This document shows, piece after piece, positions 9,901-18,019 of a DNA stretch of 64,000 bases. Origin of the DNA: Cyclobacteriaceae bacterium. GTDB taxonomy: Bacteria; Bacteroidota; Bacteroidia; Cytophagales; Cyclobacteriaceae. The translations under genes were made by a program, and so were the position numbers. The DNA lies in NCBI GenBank assembly GCA_016787645.1, contig JAEUUF010000001.1:1-64000 (forward strand). Reading direction: 5' to 3'. The notes under the pieces were generated by a model. The model searched no databases. It was not told the origin of the DNA and was given only the letters and a program-made list of their open reading frames with translations. Position 1 is the first letter of the stretch. Each line of letters opens with the position of its first letter.

Positions 9901-10111
9901 AACCCATGATGGTTACACACCGGTGTTTGGCAAGTTTGCTCAGGATTTCGTCTACCTGGCCTTCACGGCCAAAGAAAAGGTGGGATTCCTCAATGGTAAA
10001 GGGGCGTAAGCCTGGAAAGGGGTTTTCCATCGAGGGCGTAATCTCCTCGTGAACCCCAGGTCCTTCAAACAACAACTCTCCCGATGGCTGGGGATAATTT
10101 ACCATTGCCAC
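6923..10111 (-). CDS. STAND-family NTPase with transmembrane helix, coiled coil and WD40 repeats
   Basis: This 1062-residue protein starts at ATG 10111. Residues about 30-180 carry the entry motif NPFPGLRPF and FFGRE, a P-loop at 70-78 (GYSGSGKSS) and Walker B at about 167-176 (NFFLLIDQFEEL). This is the nSTAND1 arrangement: NTPases of the signal-transduction STAND class that assemble when a sensor part is engaged. A winged-helix-like segment follows to about 480, then one transmembrane helix at about 515-536, an Ala/Glu/Arg/Gln-rich coiled coil at 537-650, and about six WD40 blades from 720 to 1040 (VSDIKFIPGG, VSDVEFSPDG, IWRLAFAEG). The membrane helix would put NTPase and propeller on opposite sides unless it is re-entrant. 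It heads a gene set with an outer-membrane barrel and a lipoprotein. No separate toxin domain is seen. The function is not established. Confidence 0.9.
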   Translation of the reverse strand: MAMVNYPQPSGELLFEGPGVHEEITPSMENPFPGLRPFTIEESHLFFGREGQVDEILSKLAKHRCVTIMGYSGSGKSSLVACGLVPVLYGGYLTENGPNWQVLPTRPGASPISNLTDAIVNYLQGRGSLKQEDKPIQQAIIRSVLRSGSNGLVEVIRYLQGEDSQNFFLLIDQFEELLRFRETGEESTDEASQYVNLILTAIKQREVPIYVSFSLRSDFIGDCSVFTGLTEAINESNYLVPQMGREQKRLAIEGPVAVGGGRIAPRLVKKLLNDIGDNQDQLPILQHALMRTWDYWVANREPGEPMDLRHYNAIGKIGQALSLHANEAYEELNTSEREIAEVLFKSITEKNQENQGLRRQAKVGVIAELCSASEDDVIRVIECFRKPGRSFLMPGSQVRLTGASTIELSHESLMRIWTRLTNWVEEEFESAQMYKRISDAAALYQTGKAGLWRPPDLQLALNWQKKQQPTRIWAQRYDVAFERAIVFLDTSRITYEAELKNQELLQRRALRRARAFSVVLGIAAIIAILFMIYGFMQSIEAQNQAELARQKERQAIRAEEDAIAARNRAEQARIQAEQSQRETAKALRKADSSLQIAVVERARAERNYQEALRQEQLALAAQGKERLERERAEQQTVLATRERDRANALLYLSIAQSLEAKSVTMDDPTLAGLLAMQGYLYHTNYGGKKYDPYVFNGLYYSVAKLSNDFNYNRAKVPGNLKNKMFALAVSNKNSTFYTTGNDGRIFKGDFLKLTADEMVDFNPHPNRVLALSDDDHYLVNGSDSSALQVFDLSTPGEKPRIIRGHKGFVSDIKFIPGGTDFISAGADRTIRLSNPRTGETQVLTKLPYDIKSIDISHDGKLLAAVSASGQLIIMDLITRSFDLRRDESLNHVRVLSVAFHPSRSILAYGTEFKDVSYTGSDSTWRGSVKLMDYVTMETIKEMRGHNAGVSDVEFSPDGLLLASAGYDKKLQMWVVDHEEDLPIVMDNNRGNIWRLAFAEGSDYLLASCNDGEVRVWPTDPKMLAEKICPKLKRNMTKEEWDIYVANGIGYESTCQSLLISDF

Positions 10112-10236
10112 AACTATAGAATCAGAAATTTAGCCAATAAAGCGTTAAGTCAGTAATTGAAAACCGTTCAAAAAGTCGCTCCTTATAGTTCTGGGACCGG
10201 GTCCTAGTTCAAAAAATCCTTGAAAAATAGCCGATT

Positions 10237-13200
10237 TTACACATAATCCAAAACTTGTTCGGCCAATTTCACATTGCTTGCCATCAAATCATAGAGGTGC
10301 TCTTTGCCTAACCTCAGCAAGATGGCCCCTTGCCGTGAAACAAGAAGGTTGGAATTAAGGTACCCTGGAATATTGGGCATCTCTCCAATGAACTCACCCT
10401 GTGAAAAAGCCCGTTTCATTTCGGTTCGCTCGTAGTATTCCACTTCGCCCCGGTAAACGATATAGAATTGTGCATTGGCCTTCTCATCAACCACGATCGA
10501 TTCGTTTGCATTCATGGCTTGCTCCGTTGCCGCGTCTGCAAGAAAAGAAAGCTCAAGTCCTGAAATACCTTTGAATATCTCAAGGTTCTTGAAGAATAGC
10601 ACTTTGTCTAACACGGAGAGTCTTGCGTGCGCCTGCCCGGGAAGGATGATCGTATCCATTTGTCGTTTTAGGTCCATCCCCAGCCTTTCCATATTGGATT
10701 CATATTCTCGTGGATCAATCTGGTACAATGCCCATGCCGCCATTTCCCGGACTAACGGATCCGGGTTAAAGAGCTGGGCAATCAGATCCAGGTTGAACTC
10801 ACTGATTCTTTCCGTTCCAATTTGGCGCAGTACACAAGCTTTTGTCCAACGGTTCGTTTGGGTGAATTCACGATTGATCAGGAATTTCAGAACAAGTTTT
10901 TCATCGAGTTGGACACGTGGATAGAATACTTCCAGTCGCCGAATTCGTTCCTGGTCGGAAAGCTCATCGATGCATGGAATCACGCGTTGCTTCAATTGGT
11001 CCGATAGAAACACATCGAGCAACTCTACGGCAAAGGCCGTTCCTTCTACGGTACCACTTTCAATATTCTCTTTCACGAGCTGAATGGAACGAGCGTCGTA
11101 AAGCATGGCCAGCAACATGTACACGTGGTCCACGTCATTCGAGATTTCATTTCGAAGAGCTTCCTTAATGTCTTTGGCGAAACCGGAACTGCCCAGTTCG
11201 TCGATAGCGCACAGGTTCCAGGAAATATCTCCAATGTCGTTTTCTATGGCATATCTGATCCGGGAGGATTGGGCGCTGTTCGCTCTGAACCCTGCTTCAC
11301 CCAGGGCGAGCAGGACTTTGGACACAACCACCTTGTCCGGAAAGTCAATTTTGTTCCAAAGAATTTCTTTGGCATGCTGCCCTCCGATGTAACCAATAAT
11401 TTGAACGATGCTATTCAACACCGCCGTACTTTGACCGGTCCTGTAGAAGGCCGAATCCAGGATGTTCAGTGCCTTCCCTCCAATAACAACCAACGAATCA
11501 GCCGCCTGGTTGCTATACGCCGGATAAGCCAGGTTGTCAATAAGCGCGCGAATCACTTCCGGCGAACTCTTCTTGATCGCCGTTTTCATGGCGGTCTTAC
11601 GGACATTAGGATCGCTATCTGACAGTAGTTCAATGAGATAGGAGGTGTTTTCTTCGGAGTTTGTGTGAAGCAGTAATTCAGCCGCATACTGCCTGTCGCC
11701 TGCATCCTGCGAACGGGCCAACCGCACCAACCGCGATTTTGTGATGTTACCCCCGCTTTTAATCAGCATTTCGAGCTCACTTCGGTTCAGCAAGTTCTTG
11801 TCCGACACTTGTGCGCGGGATTGGTCATACTTGATAATGTACCGCTCCGAAACGGACAAGCCCTTGAGTTCATTCATTCGTCGCTGAGCAAAAGAATGAA
11901 CTTCGGGACGCTCATTGCGGATAAGCATGTTTACCCATTTATTGGCTCCCTCCGGATCAATCTTTTCCAACAGCTTGAAAGAGAATACGGAGGTTCCAGG
12001 AGTTGGGCCAAGCAATTGCGCTTCCAGTCGCCGCGTAATCCGTTCAGTTCCCAACTCGAGTTTTTCAGCGGAGGATTGCGCAGCTTCGAGTTTCGCCTTG
12101 ATTTTTGATTTATAACCCGCATACATCTTCTGGATTACCAGGAAGTACAGACTCACTAGCATAAGAATGATGATGGGCATCCAGATGATTTTGAAAGAGG
12201 CCATCGTGGCAAACCCAATGATGATTGCCCCGGCGGCAAAGCGGCCTGACTCATTGACCACCCCCTCCACTTTGGATTGAATTCCAAACCTTGAACGATT
12301 ATCGAGTGGGATAAACAGAAGCTTGAACATCGGATTCTCCAGTGAATCCCGGATCATGTTGTTAAAGAGTCGGATCAATGCCACGAAAAGGAAGAAGAAC
12401 AAAAACTTATCCGTCATTTCAGGTGTATATCCAAAATAGACGCCACTGAAGGTCGCGCATAACGCAAAGAACCCAACGATAATCGGAACCAGCATGAGGG
12501 CCACCCGAATGCCGTAATTGCTGACAATACGATCATTGACGAACGTTTGCATAATGAAGCTCAACCCGAAAATAGCCGCGTTGAAGAACGCGAGGAACTT
12601 AGTCAGTGCCAATTGATCAGGGTATTGCACTTTGATCAGTTCCTGGAAAGTAAACTGCCCCAGGATCAGCATGACCATGGAAACCACCAGGAAGATAGAG
12701 AGGAGCTTAGTGTACGGATCCCGAATGACTCGGATAATACCGGCCTCTTTGATCACGGATCGGTCAGATTCCCAGGGGTCATTCTTTGCCAGCGGGTACT
12801 TGAGCGAAATAGCAATGAAAAATGAGGCCGAAATAATGATGCTTATCGCACAGACAATCAAGTAATTGTCGGTTTCACCAAAAAAGAGATCCGCGGTTAT
12901 CGGGATCAATAGGTTCGCCAGGATCACCGCCGTAAGCTGGCCGGTATCAATCCAACCGATGATGCGCTTCGACTGTCTGAAATTGAACAACCGACCAAAC
13001 ACCCCCCAATAACTCAACAGGAGTACGGTGGTGATCGGGCCCATCATGCAGAACATGGTGAATATGATAGGCTCCTGGTATTTTGCCGGGCCGAAGTGAT
13101 ACCCTACATAAAAAAAGGTGGTTAGTCCAACAATAAGAATGATGGTGGCCGAAGTGAGGTTGGAGAACTTAATCCTCGTTTGGGCAAAGGAAAAAATGGA

Positions 13201-13401
13201 AGTTGCCGCTATGCCAAACATTCCTGAATAGAAGAATGCCTGGTTCAATTGATCGCCCAACGTATTGAGAAACAGCGACTCAGCCACCACACTATAGGTG
13301 GCCAGGAATATTCCCATGAAGAATCCCGCCGCAAGCATGAGCAACACCTGCGTGCGTTCCTCCTCCCTGACGTTCAGGTACTCCAACAGTTTGGTCAGCA
13401 T
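10237..13401 (-). CDS. NTT-type (ATP/ADP translocase-like) carrier fused to HEAT repeats and a cyclic-nucleotide-binding-like domain
   Basis: This is a 1054-residue protein. Residues about 15-430 contain roughly 12 hydrophobic segments and resemble the nucleotide transporter (Npt/TLC) branch of the MFS rather than sugar carriers. A charged linker (about 430-540) leads to helical HEAT-like repeats (DAGDRQYAAELLLHTN, DPNVRKTAMKTAIKKSS, DPLVREMAAWALYQID) to about residue 900. The last 130 residues are a cNMP-binding fold (FYIVYRGEVEYYE, GEFIGEMPN). The cNMP phosphate cassette looks degenerate because the usual Arg-Ser/Thr-Ala after the Gly-Glu segment is missing, so true cyclic nucleotide binding is doubtful. 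NTT-HEAT hybrids are known in free-living bacteria; substrate and direction are not predictable here. It stands alone, with an upstream terminator at 13433-13460 separating it from the OmpH-like gene. Confidence 0.85.
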   Translation of the reverse strand: MLTKLLEYLNVREEERTQVLLMLAAGFFMGIFLATYSVVAESLFLNTLGDQLNQAFFYSGMFGIAATSIFSFAQTRIKFSNLTSATIILIVGLTTFFYVGYHFGPAKYQEPIIFTMFCMMGPITTVLLLSYWGVFGRLFNFRQSKRIIGWIDTGQLTAVILANLLIPITADLFFGETDNYLIVCAISIIISASFFIAISLKYPLAKNDPWESDRSVIKEAGIIRVIRDPYTKLLSIFLVVSMVMLILGQFTFQELIKVQYPDQLALTKFLAFFNAAIFGLSFIMQTFVNDRIVSNYGIRVALMLVPIIVGFFALCATFSGVYFGYTPEMTDKFLFFFLFVALIRLFNNMIRDSLENPMFKLLFIPLDNRSRFGIQSKVEGVVNESGRFAAGAIIIGFATMASFKIIWMPIIILMLVSLYFLVIQKMYAGYKSKIKAKLEAAQSSAEKLELGTERITRRLEAQLLGPTPGTSVFSFKLLEKIDPEGANKWVNMLIRNERPEVHSFAQRRMNELKGLSVSERYIIKYDQSRAQVSDKNLLNRSELEMLIKSGGNITKSRLVRLARSQDAGDRQYAAELLLHTNSEENTSYLIELLSDSDPNVRKTAMKTAIKKSSPEVIRALIDNLAYPAYSNQAADSLVVIGGKALNILDSAFYRTGQSTAVLNSIVQIIGYIGGQHAKEILWNKIDFPDKVVVSKVLLALGEAGFRANSAQSSRIRYAIENDIGDISWNLCAIDELGSSGFAKDIKEALRNEISNDVDHVYMLLAMLYDARSIQLVKENIESGTVEGTAFAVELLDVFLSDQLKQRVIPCIDELSDQERIRRLEVFYPRVQLDEKLVLKFLINREFTQTNRWTKACVLRQIGTERISEFNLDLIAQLFNPDPLVREMAAWALYQIDPREYESNMERLGMDLKRQMDTIILPGQAHARLSVLDKVLFFKNLEIFKGISGLELSFLADAATEQAMNANESIVVDEKANAQFYIVYRGEVEYYERTEMKRAFSQGEFIGEMPNIPGYLNSNLLVSRQGAILLRLGKEHLYDLMASNVKLAEQVLDYV

Positions 13402-13432
13402 AGCTGAAAGTTACTGCCTTGTGGCCGGAAAT

Positions 13433-13460
13433 AAAAAAGCCGGAGGTTTTCCCCGGCTTC
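13433..13460 (-). terminator. Rho-independent terminator after the OmpH/Skp-like gene
   Basis: On the minus strand AAGCCGG pairs with CCGGCTT around a short loop, and six T residues follow (plus-strand A run 13433-13438). It lies 20 bp beyond the stop of the OmpH-like gene and before the start of the NTT-HEAT gene at 13401. Confidence 0.8.
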
Positions 13461-13480
13461 TTTATAATCAGGGATTGAGC

Positions 13481-14095
13481 TTATTTCTTTCCTGCAACAG
13501 AGTCCTTGGCAGCCGGTGTCTGTTTCTCGAGGCGATAAGCTTCGTTGAGGCCCTTCACCACATCCTTACTAATGTCGAGACTGTCTCCTGCAAACAGAAC
13601 GTCACTGGACGCATCATACTTGAAGACAATCTGGACGCCATGCTCTTGGCCATATTTGCGAAGAAACGTGGTGACCTTGTTATAGAGTTCCTTTGTCATT
13701 TTCTCCTGGTCAGCGAGCATCTGTTGCGACAAGCTCTCCTGGTATAGTTGGAGGTTTTGCCGCTTCTTGGTCAGGTCCTCTTCAACGGCTCGTGCCTGTC
13801 CGATCGTCATGCTATTCACATTGCGTTGGTACGATTCGAACTCACCTTGAAGGCTGGTTGCGCGCGACTTGAGATCCTGATCCAACTGTTTGCCTTTGGT
13901 TTCAAGTTTTTCGCGACTCACTTTGAAGTAGTCATAGTACTTCAGTACGGAATCTGAATTGATGTAGGCCATCTGGAGATTGCCGGCCGGAGAGGACGCC
14001 GTGTTGGTCGCGCCAGGGCCGCTGAAATGAAGGTAATACAATACGGCTACTGCAATGGCCAGGATGACGTTGAATATCAAGGATACATTCTTCAT
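13481..14095 (-). CDS. OmpH/Skp-family periplasmic chaperone-like protein
   Basis: This 204-residue protein has an N-terminal hydrophobic anchor (SLIFNVILAIAVAVLYYLHF). A short strand follows (MAYINSDSVLKYYDYF), then a long charged helical hairpin (about 75-150) rich in Lys, Gln and Glu, and a C-terminal strand (VQIVFKYDASSDVLF). That is the Skp/OmpH layout of a trimeric jellyfish-like chaperone that holds unfolded outer-membrane proteins in the periplasm. The N-terminus looks more like a membrane anchor than a cleaved signal. A perfect -7 box lies 22 bp upstream and a terminator follows, so it is probably monocistronic. Confidence 0.82.
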   Translation of the reverse strand: MKNVSLIFNVILAIAVAVLYYLHFSGPGATNTASSPAGNLQMAYINSDSVLKYYDYFKVSREKLETKGKQLDQDLKSRATSLQGEFESYQRNVNSMTIGQARAVEEDLTKKRQNLQLYQESLSQQMLADQEKMTKELYNKVTTFLRKYGQEHGVQIVFKYDASSDVLFAGDSLDISKDVVKGLNEAYRLEKQTPAAKDSVAGKK

Positions 14096-14116
14096 ATCGA
14101 AAGGTTAAAATGGACG

Positions 14117-14124
14117 CAAATATA
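14117..14124 (-). promoter_or_regulatory. -7 promoter box of the OmpH-like gene
   Basis: The minus strand reads TATATTTG, a perfect TAnnTTTG match, 21 bp upstream of the ATG at 14095. It implies a 5' leader of about 15 nt. No convincing -33 box is visible. Confidence 0.5.
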
Positions 14125-14138
14125 ATGGGAATAACCAT

Positions 14139-14651
14139 TCACGAGTTATACCACTCCGCATACATGGGGTAGTTGCGCGCGGTACGGGCAATTACCTCCT
14201 TCATTTCTGGACCGATATCCTTAAGCCGCTTTGCCGGGATTCCACCATAGATACTTCCAGGCTCAATGACGGTTCCCGGCAACACGATGGCCCCGGCGGC
14301 AATCACAGAGTCATTTCCCACCACGGCGCCATCCATTATGATAGCACCCATTCCCACAAGGATATTATCCCCCAAAGTACAACCATGTACCACGGCCGCA
14401 TGAGCAATGGAGACGTTGCTGCCAATCACAGTCCTTGCCTTTTGGTAGGTACAGTGAATAATGGCACCGTCCTGGATATTTGTATTGTCGCCGATAGTTA
14501 TGGAATGTACATCGCCCCTTACAACCGCATTAAACCAAACCGTACAATGGTCACCCATGGCGACTTCCCCAACCACTACAGCATTGTCTGCCAGGAAGCA
14601 ATCCTTGCCAAAAACCGGCGTGAACCCCCTGACTGTCTTGATGATTGCCAT
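14139..14651 (-). CDS. Gamma-carbonic anhydrase family protein (left-handed beta-helix)
   Basis: This 170-residue protein is made of hexapeptide repeats typical of the left-handed beta-helix ([IV]GDN and similar steps throughout residues 15-130), followed by a C-terminal helix (MKEVIARTARNYPMYAEWY). The metal-ligand region is seen as GAIIHCTYQK, SIAHAAVVHGC; the histidines match those that bind metal in the YrdA/PaaY/Cam class. Such proteins form trimers with the metal at subunit interfaces, and some are true carbonic anhydrases; activity cannot be decided from sequence alone. It is transcribed divergently from miaB. Confidence 0.88.
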   Translation of the reverse strand: MAIIKTVRGFTPVFGKDCFLADNAVVVGEVAMGDHCTVWFNAVVRGDVHSITIGDNTNIQDGAIIHCTYQKARTVIGSNVSIAHAAVVHGCTLGDNILVGMGAIIMDGAVVGNDSVIAAGAIVLPGTVIEPGSIYGGIPAKRLKDIGPEMKEVIARTARNYPMYAEWYNS

Positions 14652-14667
14652 TTCATTTGAAAAGCCT

Positions 14668-14675
14668 CAAAGCTA
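14668..14675 (-). promoter_or_regulatory. -7 promoter box of the gamma-carbonic anhydrase gene
   Basis: The minus strand reads TAGCTTTG, a perfect TAnnTTTG, 16 bp upstream of the start codon at 14651. It is part of the divergent region shared with miaB. Confidence 0.5.
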
Positions 14676-14729
14676 GCAAAGGGCCGCAAATAAGTAGCTG
14701 ACAAGATGTCACGTCACTACAAATTGTGT

Positions 14730-14737
14730 TAAATTTG
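14730..14737 (+). promoter_or_regulatory. Possible -7 promoter box of miaB
   Basis: TAAATTTG matches TAnnTTTG and ends only 7 bp before the ATG at 14745. Transcription would begin a few bases before the start codon, giving an almost leaderless mRNA. Alternatively the in-frame ATG at 14769 is used. Confidence 0.4.
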
Positions 14738-14744
14738 CGGCCCT

Positions 14745-16208
14745 ATGTCCGAAGAGAAAAGTATTATCATGGACCTCGAAATCCTGGAGGGTTTGCCGCA
14801 GCCTCAGATTGAAGCACGGATAACCCCGTCAAGTGGAACCGGGATGTCGCGGAAAGTATATATCGAAAGCTATGGCTGTCAGATGAATTTCTCTGATAGT
14901 GAGATTGTTGCATCTATCCTTCAAAAGCAGGGATTTGATACTACCACTGAAATCGAGGAGGCTGATGTGGTTTTTCTGAACACGTGTTCTATCCGGGAAA
15001 AGGCTGAGCAGACAGTCAGAAACCGGCTCCAACAGATCAACGGCCTGAAGAAGCACAAACCCGAACTAACGGTGGGCGTTCTGGGGTGCATGGCCGAAAG
15101 GCTTAAGTCCAAGTTCCTTGACGAGGAGAAGATTGTTGACCTGGTTGCCGGACCGGATGCCTACCGCGACTTACCCCTGCTGATTGAAAAAGTGGATGAC
15201 GGCCAAAAGGCAGTGAACACCTTCTTGTCGCGCGAAGAGACGTACGCGGATATCAGCCCGGTTCGACTCAACTCCAATGGGGTAACGGCATTTATATCCA
15301 TCATGCGAGGCTGCGACAACATGTGCACCTTCTGCGTGGTTCCGTTCACACGGGGTCGGGAGCGCAGCCGCGATCCACATTCCATTGTGGCGGAAGCGAA
15401 AGACCTATTTGACAAAGGGTACAGGGAGGTCACCTTGTTAGGGCAGAATGTCGACAGCTATACCTGGAGCGAAGAAGAAAACAACAAGGCGAGGCTGAAT
15501 AGCAAACCCATCCACGAACGGGTGAACTTCGCCCAGTTGTTGGAACGAGTTGCCCTGGTCAATACTGAGCTTCGTATCCGGTTTTCCACGTCTCACCCGA
15601 AAGACATCACGGATGAGGTCCTTCAAGTGATGGCGAGGCATGAAAACATCTGCAACTACATTCATCTTCCTGTGCAGAGTGGCAGCTCAGCGGTGCTGAA
15701 GCGAATGAACCGCGGATATTCCAGGGAATGGTACCTCGAGCGTGTCAACCGGATGCGTGAAATCCTTGGACCGGACTGCGGCCTTTCTTCTGACATGATC
15801 GCCGGTTTCTGCGGAGAAACGGAACAGGATCATCAGGATACCTTGTCGTTGATGGATGCGGTGCGATTTGACTTCTCGTACATGTTCATGTATTCCGAGC
15901 GACCTGGTACGCTGGCAGAAAAGCGATTCAAGGATGACGTTCCGGAAGAGACAAAGAAACGGCGCCTGTCAGAGATCATTGCCCGACAGAATCGGCATTC
16001 ACTGGAGAACAATCAACGCGACATCGGAAAAGTATTCAAGGTGTTGGTTGAAGGAACATCACGGCGATCCGCCGAATTTCTGCAAGGCAGGAACTCGGCG
16101 AACAAAGTGATCATCTTTCCAAAACAGAATAAAGAAAAGGGACAATACGTCTATGTGCGGGTGAGCCGGTGTACCGGTGCCACCCTTGTTGGAGAATTGG
16201 AGGAGTAA
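14745..16208 (+). CDS. miaB: tRNA-2-methylthio-N6-dimethylallyladenosine synthase
   Basis: This 487-residue enzyme is a methylthiotransferase that adds a 2-methylthio group to i6A37 of tRNAs reading UNN codons, using two Fe4S4 clusters and SAM. The N-terminal MTTase domain begins near residue 36 with three cluster cysteines in [19 protein letters not shown] and LGCMAERL. The radical SAM core has [19 protein letters not shown] (CxxxCxxC). A C-terminal TRAM domain covers about 420-485 ([15 protein letters not shown]). About 35 extra N-terminal residues precede the family core. The end of the gene carries the GGAGGA that serves the next gene, five bases away, so miaB and the sigma54 regulator form an operon. 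Confidence 0.96.
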   Translation: MSEEKSIIMDLEILEGLPQPQIEARITPSSGTGMSRKVYIESYGCQMNFSDSEIVASILQKQGFDTTTEIEEADVVFLNTCSIREKAEQTVRNRLQQINGLKKHKPELTVGVLGCMAERLKSKFLDEEKIVDLVAGPDAYRDLPLLIEKVDDGQKAVNTFLSREETYADISPVRLNSNGVTAFISIMRGCDNMCTFCVVPFTRGRERSRDPHSIVAEAKDLFDKGYREVTLLGQNVDSYTWSEEENNKARLNSKPIHERVNFAQLLERVALVNTELRIRFSTSHPKDITDEVLQVMARHENICNYIHLPVQSGSSAVLKRMNRGYSREWYLERVNRMREILGPDCGLSSDMIAGFCGETEQDHQDTLSLMDAVRFDFSYMFMYSERPGTLAEKRFKDDVPEETKKRRLSEIIARQNRHSLENNQRDIGKVFKVLVEGTSRRSAEFLQGRNSANKVIIFPKQNKEKGQYVYVRVSRCTGATLVGELEE

Positions 16209-16213
16209 GCATT

Positions 16214-17458
16214 ATGGCCCACCTGGAAACTGAAATTCAAAGTGTAAAGCAGCGGTTCGGCATCATTGGAAACGCCCCGATGCTCAACAACGCCGTTCGG
16301 ATCGCCATGCAGGTGTCACCAACGGATATGACTGTGCTCATCACGGGCGAAAGTGGAAGCGGGAAAGAATCCTTTTCCAAAATAATTCATGCACTCAGCC
16401 CGAGAAAGCATGGTCAATTCATAGCCATCAACTGCGGGTCGATCCCGGAAGGGACCATTGATTCCGAGCTTTTTGGCCATGAAAAGGGATCTTTTACCGG
16501 TGCCCATGAAGCCCGCAAAGGCTACTTCGAGGTTACCAATGGAGGTACTATTTTCCTGGATGAAATTGGTGAAATGCCCCTGGGCACCCAGGCCCGATTG
16601 CTGCGCGTACTTGAATACGGAGAATTTATTAAAGTAGGTTCCTCGAAGGTATTAAAGACTGATGTTCGGGTGGTGGCGGCCACCAACGTTAACCTGTTAG
16701 GAAAAGTGGAGGATGGCAAGTTCAGGGAAGACCTGTATTACCGCCTCAACACGGTGCCCATTTATGTCCCCCCTCTCCGGGAACGGGGTAATGACGTGGA
16801 GCTTTTATTCCGCAAGTTTGCATCCGATTTTGCCGAGCGATACAAGGTTAAACCGATCACGCTCACACCCGAAGCCAAAGACCTGTTGCTGAAGTACCGG
16901 TTTCCAGGCAACATCCGCCAGCTCAAGAACCTTGTGGACCAGATTTCTGTGCTTTCTCCCGAGCAAAAAGAAATCACCGCAGATATTCTTCGCAATTACC
17001 TGCCGCAAGAAAGGACCCTGCCTGCGTTGTACAATACGGCTTCCACCCAAGATATTTCCGAGCGCGAAATCCTGTACAAAGTGTTGTTTGATATGCGGAA
17101 GGATGTCACAGAGCTGAAGCGCATCGTGTTGGAGAATATCAATAATCCGGCGCGTGCGGCGCAGATCGTGAAGGAGAATCCAGAGTTGTTTTCAGAGGTT
17201 CATGCGGCGAAACCCGAAGAACCTGTACTATTGAATATCAACTCAGGCCAGAGCGCGACTACCGAAGGGGATGAGGAAGTACAGGATGTAACCCATGAGA
17301 CGGCTGAGGATTCCCTCTCGATTGAGAAGAAGGAGAAGGAACTGATCATGCGCGCCCTCCGCAAGAACAATAATCGGCGCAAATATGCGGCACGGGATTT
17401 GGGAATATCCGAACGTACCTTGTACCGCAAGATCAAAGAATACGAACTTGAAGACTAG
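16214..17458 (+). CDS. Sigma54-interacting transcriptional activator without sensor domain
   Basis: The start is ATG 16214, preceded by GGAGGA at 16198-16203 in the end of miaB; the protein has 414 residues. The AAA+ core begins almost at once: P-loop at 45-52 (GESGSGKE), GSFTGA loop at 92-97 that contacts sigma54, and Walker B at 112-120 (TIFLDEIGE). After a charged linker, a Fis-type HTH closes the protein (KYAARDLGISERTLYRKIKE). Unlike most NtrC-type regulators it has no receiver, GAF or PAS domain, so it may be controlled by level or by a partner. This gene next to miaB and lptE is a conserved Bacteroidota arrangement. Its targets are unknown. Confidence 0.93.
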   Translation: MAHLETEIQSVKQRFGIIGNAPMLNNAVRIAMQVSPTDMTVLITGESGSGKESFSKIIHALSPRKHGQFIAINCGSIPEGTIDSELFGHEKGSFTGAHEARKGYFEVTNGGTIFLDEIGEMPLGTQARLLRVLEYGEFIKVGSSKVLKTDVRVVAATNVNLLGKVEDGKFREDLYYRLNTVPIYVPPLRERGNDVELLFRKFASDFAERYKVKPITLTPEAKDLLLKYRFPGNIRQLKNLVDQISVLSPEQKEITADILRNYLPQERTLPALYNTASTQDISEREILYKVLFDMRKDVTELKRIVLENINNPARAAQIVKENPELFSEVHAAKPEEPVLLNINSGQSATTEGDEEVQDVTHETAEDSLSIEKKEKELIMRALRKNNNRRKYAARDLGISERTLYRKIKEYELED

Positions 17459-17963
17459 GTTTTTGACGCTGATAATTGCCCTTGCCGGAATTGCCTCCGG
17501 CTGCGGTGTCTATTCCTTTTCTGGCGCCGCCACCACGGCCAAGACCATTTCCATTGATCCTTTCTTCAACAACACCGATTTGGCCCCCGCCAACATTGGG
17601 GCCACGTTCACCAACAAGTTGAAGGACTATTACCAGCAGAACTCCAGCCTGCGGGTGGCCGAGGCAGGCGAGCTCCACATTGAGGGTACCGTTTCAGAAT
17701 ACCGGATAAACGCCATGGCTCCGGTTTCAACCGGAAGGCCCAACGATCCGAATACGGCGGCTTTATCCCGCCTGACCATTTCAGTAAAAATTAGTTTTGA
17801 GGATTCCATCGAGCCCAAAAACAACTTCAAGGATCGAACTTTCTCCTTCTACAAGGACTTTGACAATAACCTGAATTTCACGACGATCCAGGAAGACCTG
17901 GAAAAGCAGATCTTCAATCAGATACTGATTGATATCTTTAATGCTACCGTCGCAAACTGGTAA
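17448..17963 (+). CDS. lptE: LptE-family lipopolysaccharide assembly lipoprotein
   Basis: I place the start at TTG 17448, overlapping the last 11 bases of the sigma54 gene. It gives a classic lipoprotein signal, MKTRFLTLIIALAGIASGC, with the lipidated Cys at position 19. No in-frame ATG offers such a signal. The mature part (171 residues in all) shows the LptE-like fold: CGVYSFSGA, a helix in ATFTNKLKDYYQQN, strands with LHIEGTVSEYRI, and a C-terminal helix DLEKQIFNQILIDIFN. LptE plugs the LptD barrel that delivers LPS to the outer leaflet. Translation is probably coupled to the preceding gene. Confidence 0.85.
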   Translation: MKTRFLTLIIALAGIASGCGVYSFSGAATTAKTISIDPFFNNTDLAPANIGATFTNKLKDYYQQNSSLRVAEAGELHIEGTVSEYRINAMAPVSTGRPNDPNTAALSRLTISVKISFEDSIEPKNNFKDRTFSFYKDFDNNLNFTTIQEDLEKQIFNQILIDIFNATVANW

Positions 17964-18019
17964 TGTTCAGCCGTTTGCCTGAGTAATGAATTTGCTTAGA
18001 TTTACCTTTCATTCAGAGA

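Noticed and set aside
10190-10207. Palindrome around GGACCGGGTCC as a terminator
   Set aside because: The centre leaves a one-base loop and no T run follows on either strand.
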